64,000 nucleotides of DNA from the NCBI RefSeq assembly GCF_000478175.1, contig NZ_KI515774.1, positions 540,324 through 604,323 of the forward strand, read 5' to 3'. Every line of letters begins with the position of its first letter. The stretch's first letter is position 1. The notes below the pieces were generated by a model, which worked only from the letters and a program-made list of their open reading frames with translations, was not told where the DNA came from and did no database searches. The position numbers and the translations under genes are program-made. This document shows positions 62,631-64,000 of the stretch, piece by piece. The stretch comes from Corynebacterium sp. KPL1814 (GTDB lineage: Bacteria > Actinomycetota > Actinomycetes > Mycobacteriales > Mycobacteriaceae).

Positions 62631-62820
62631 GTATCCGGCACACCCCACACTTCTGAAGTGATGGAGATCGCAGACTTTTTCGCTTCAGTGCGGAACTATG
62701 GAGATACGGTTACCGACTATTGAAGAGACACATTGATGACCACGATTGTCACCAAGACATTCGTTGGGATTAGGATGTCTTTGCATGCACACGCAAAATT
62801 CAGAACTGAAGGAGCTGAAA

Positions 62821-63393
62821 ATGAGCCATCGCGTACCTTGGTTGCGCCGCACGGCAGTGGCGGTGGGAGCTACCGCGCTTATCGTGGGCGGATCCGCACC
62901 TGTAGCACTGGCGCACGATTCCGTCGTGGGCGGAACCGTAAAGGAGGGCGACCAGCTCGAGGAGTTTCCTGCGGAAATCACCCTGGAGTTTTCCGGTATC
63001 CCAAAGGACCAGTTCAACACCTTTGCCGTGACCAATAAGGACACTGGCGAACAGATCTTTAGCCAGGAGCCGGAGCTAGATGAACGCGATCTCACGATCA
63101 CGACTCCAGATGATGTCGACCCCGGCCCAGGAAACTACCAGGTGGGATACAACATCACCTCCTCGGATGGCCACGCCACACGCGGTGGAGTCTCATTTAC
63201 GGTGAAAGGTGAGGACAGCGATGGGGCTTCTTCCACCGACGCTGCAGATGCAGATGGAGCTGCAGATTCTTCGAGCGATATGCCCACCTCGGTGAAAATC
63301 ATCCTGGGAGTGGGCGGTGTGCTGGCCATAGCGGCCGTGCTCGCTTTGTTGATTGCAAAAACCCGTCGAAATGACTCGAAAGGTCACAAATAA
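62821..63393 (+). CDS. CopC-domain copper-binding surface protein
   Basis: The 190-residue protein has a signal peptide (LRRTAVAVGATALIVGG...VALA) cut so that the mature chain begins with His (HDSVVGG), as in CopC, where the N-terminal His binds Cu(II). The CopC beta-barrel follows, with SSDGHATRGGVSFTV near its end, then an Asp/Ala/Ser-rich linker, one membrane helix (VKIILGVGGVLAIAAVLALLI) and a basic tail, so it is anchored with the domain outside. ATG 62821 follows GGAGCTG. It overlaps the PCu(A)C gene by one base (TAATG), showing a shared role in copper handling. Confidence 0.88.
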   Translation: MSHRVPWLRRTAVAVGATALIVGGSAPVALAHDSVVGGTVKEGDQLEEFPAEITLEFSGIPKDQFNTFAVTNKDTGEQIFSQEPELDERDLTITTPDDVDPGPGNYQVGYNITSSDGHATRGGVSFTVKGEDSDGASSTDAADADGAADSSSDMPTSVKIILGVGGVLAIAAVLALLIAKTRRNDSKGHK

Positions 63394-64000
63394 TGACTAA
63401 TAAAATTTCCCACCTGATTGCTGGCGTATCCCTCAGCGCCCTAGTTCTCGCTGGTTGCTCCCCGGATAACGAAAACGATTCCAATAACTCAGAGTCGACT
63501 TCGGCTGCTTCTTCAACTGCAGAAACCAGTGAATCCACCGCGGCGGCGGATAAGGACCTGACCTTCGAGGACGCCGTCGTACGCGCGAACGAAGACAAGG
63601 ATATGACCGCCATCTTCGGCACCTTGGTCAATCACTCGGATGAAGACATCGAGATCACTGGTTTCTCCACGAACCTGGACGCAGAGATGAACCAGATTCA
63701 CGAGACCGTCGATGGTCAGATGCGCGAAAAGTCCAGCCCCTTGGTCATCAAGGCCGGCGAGAGCCATGAACTTGCGCCAGGTGGCGACCACTTCATGCTG
63801 ATGGGAATGAAGGAAGGCATCATGCCTGGCGATTCCCTTGAGCTCAAGGTGACCTTGTCTGGCGGCGACGAGATGGACTTAGGTCCCATCCAGTCCCGGA
63901 CCATGGGTGCCGGCGATGAGGACTATGGCGACATGGACGGCATGGACCACGATCACTCCGGCCACGATCACTCCGGCAAGGACGACGAGAAAGAAAACCA
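63393..64000 (+). CDS. PCu(A)C-type copper chaperone lipoprotein, 3' end cut by window
   Basis: The frame is open to the window end. It starts with a lipoprotein signal (LSALVLAGC, Cys22) and a Ser/Thr/Glu linker. The DUF461/PCu(A)C domain follows with ligands in NQIHETVDGQM and PGGDHFMLMGM, matching the H-x10-M...H-x-M copper(I) motif in spirit. Near the cut end there is a His/Asp/Met-rich repeat (HDHSGHDHSG), probably further metal binding. Such proteins pass copper to cytochrome oxidase CuA. It is coupled to the CopC gene. Confidence 0.85.
   Translation, partial: MTNKISHLIAGVSLSALVLAGCSPDNENDSNNSESTSAASSTAETSESTAAADKDLTFEDAVVRANEDKDMTAIFGTLVNHSDEDIEITGFSTNLDAEMNQIHETVDGQMREKSSPLVIKAGESHELAPGGDHFMLMGMKEGIMPGDSLELKVTLSGGDEMDLGPIQSRTMGAGDEDYGDMDGMDHDHSGHDHSGKDDEKEN

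Overview
The window is about 60% GC chromosomal DNA from a Corynebacterium. The gene order lexA-divS-nrdR-hrpA, oxyR/ahpC-ahpD, galE-dtxR-sigB, and sigA-ppgK-suhB-DUF4193-DUF3093-dut-DUF3710-DUF3159, followed by dxs, rnd, chdC, msrB, an aftC-like gene and a ribD-like gene, is the conserved backbone shared by Corynebacterium and Mycobacterium. DivS (a corynebacterial SOS division inhibitor), DtxR and a lysine-repeat SigA point to Corynebacterium. I cannot name the species.

Layout. 1-5.2 kb is a decayed accessory segment. It lies between two diverged copies (about 8% different by eye) of part of an HNH/DUF222 endonuclease gene. It holds an integrase remnant, a secreted toxin-like protein with a cytosolic partner, a broken lipoprotein, a broken Excalibur-domain membrane protein and the C-terminal end of a uracil permease. 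5.3-11.5 kb is the PTS locus: ptsH, fruA and fruK on the minus strand, divergent ptsI, and a DeoR-family regulator. 12-24.4 kb carries SOS control (lexA/divS), nrdR, the large helicase HrpA, a membrane protein, peroxide defence (oxyR, ahpC, ahpD) and a Ski2-like helicase. 24.4-29.7 kb has a PAC2 protein, DUF4192, galE, dtxR and sigB. 29.8-36.4 kb has serine uptake and deamination genes with a YheO/DauR-type regulator, dtd, a methyltransferase and DUF3099. 36.5-41.1 kb has a DUF3039-helicase pair and the dhaKLM operon. 41.6-57.2 kb is the sigA-to-ribD backbone. 57.2-60.6 kb is a clearly AT-richer island: a TPR-like protein with two membrane segments, a stand-alone asparagine-synthase-type PP-loop enzyme, and 1.1 kb without recognisable genes. 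60.6-64 kb has a frameshifted DMT/YdcZ transporter, seven tRNA genes (one Val-CAC on the minus strand; Gly-Val-Gly-Cys-Val-Gly on the plus strand) and a CopC/PCu(A)C copper pair cut by the window end.

How the genes work together. EI (ptsI) and HPr (ptsH) feed phosphate to the fructose permease FruA and presumably to DhaM, which has its own HPr-like domain; FruK and DhaKL pass C6 and C3 sugar phosphates to glycolysis. OxyR is placed to control AhpC and AhpD, and LexA to control DivS. SdaC imports serine and SdaA deaminates it.

The least explained parts are the AT-rich two-gene island, the secreted toxin-like pair whose signal peptide can only be reached from a non-standard ATT start, and the concentration of single-base frameshifts in the first 5 kb.
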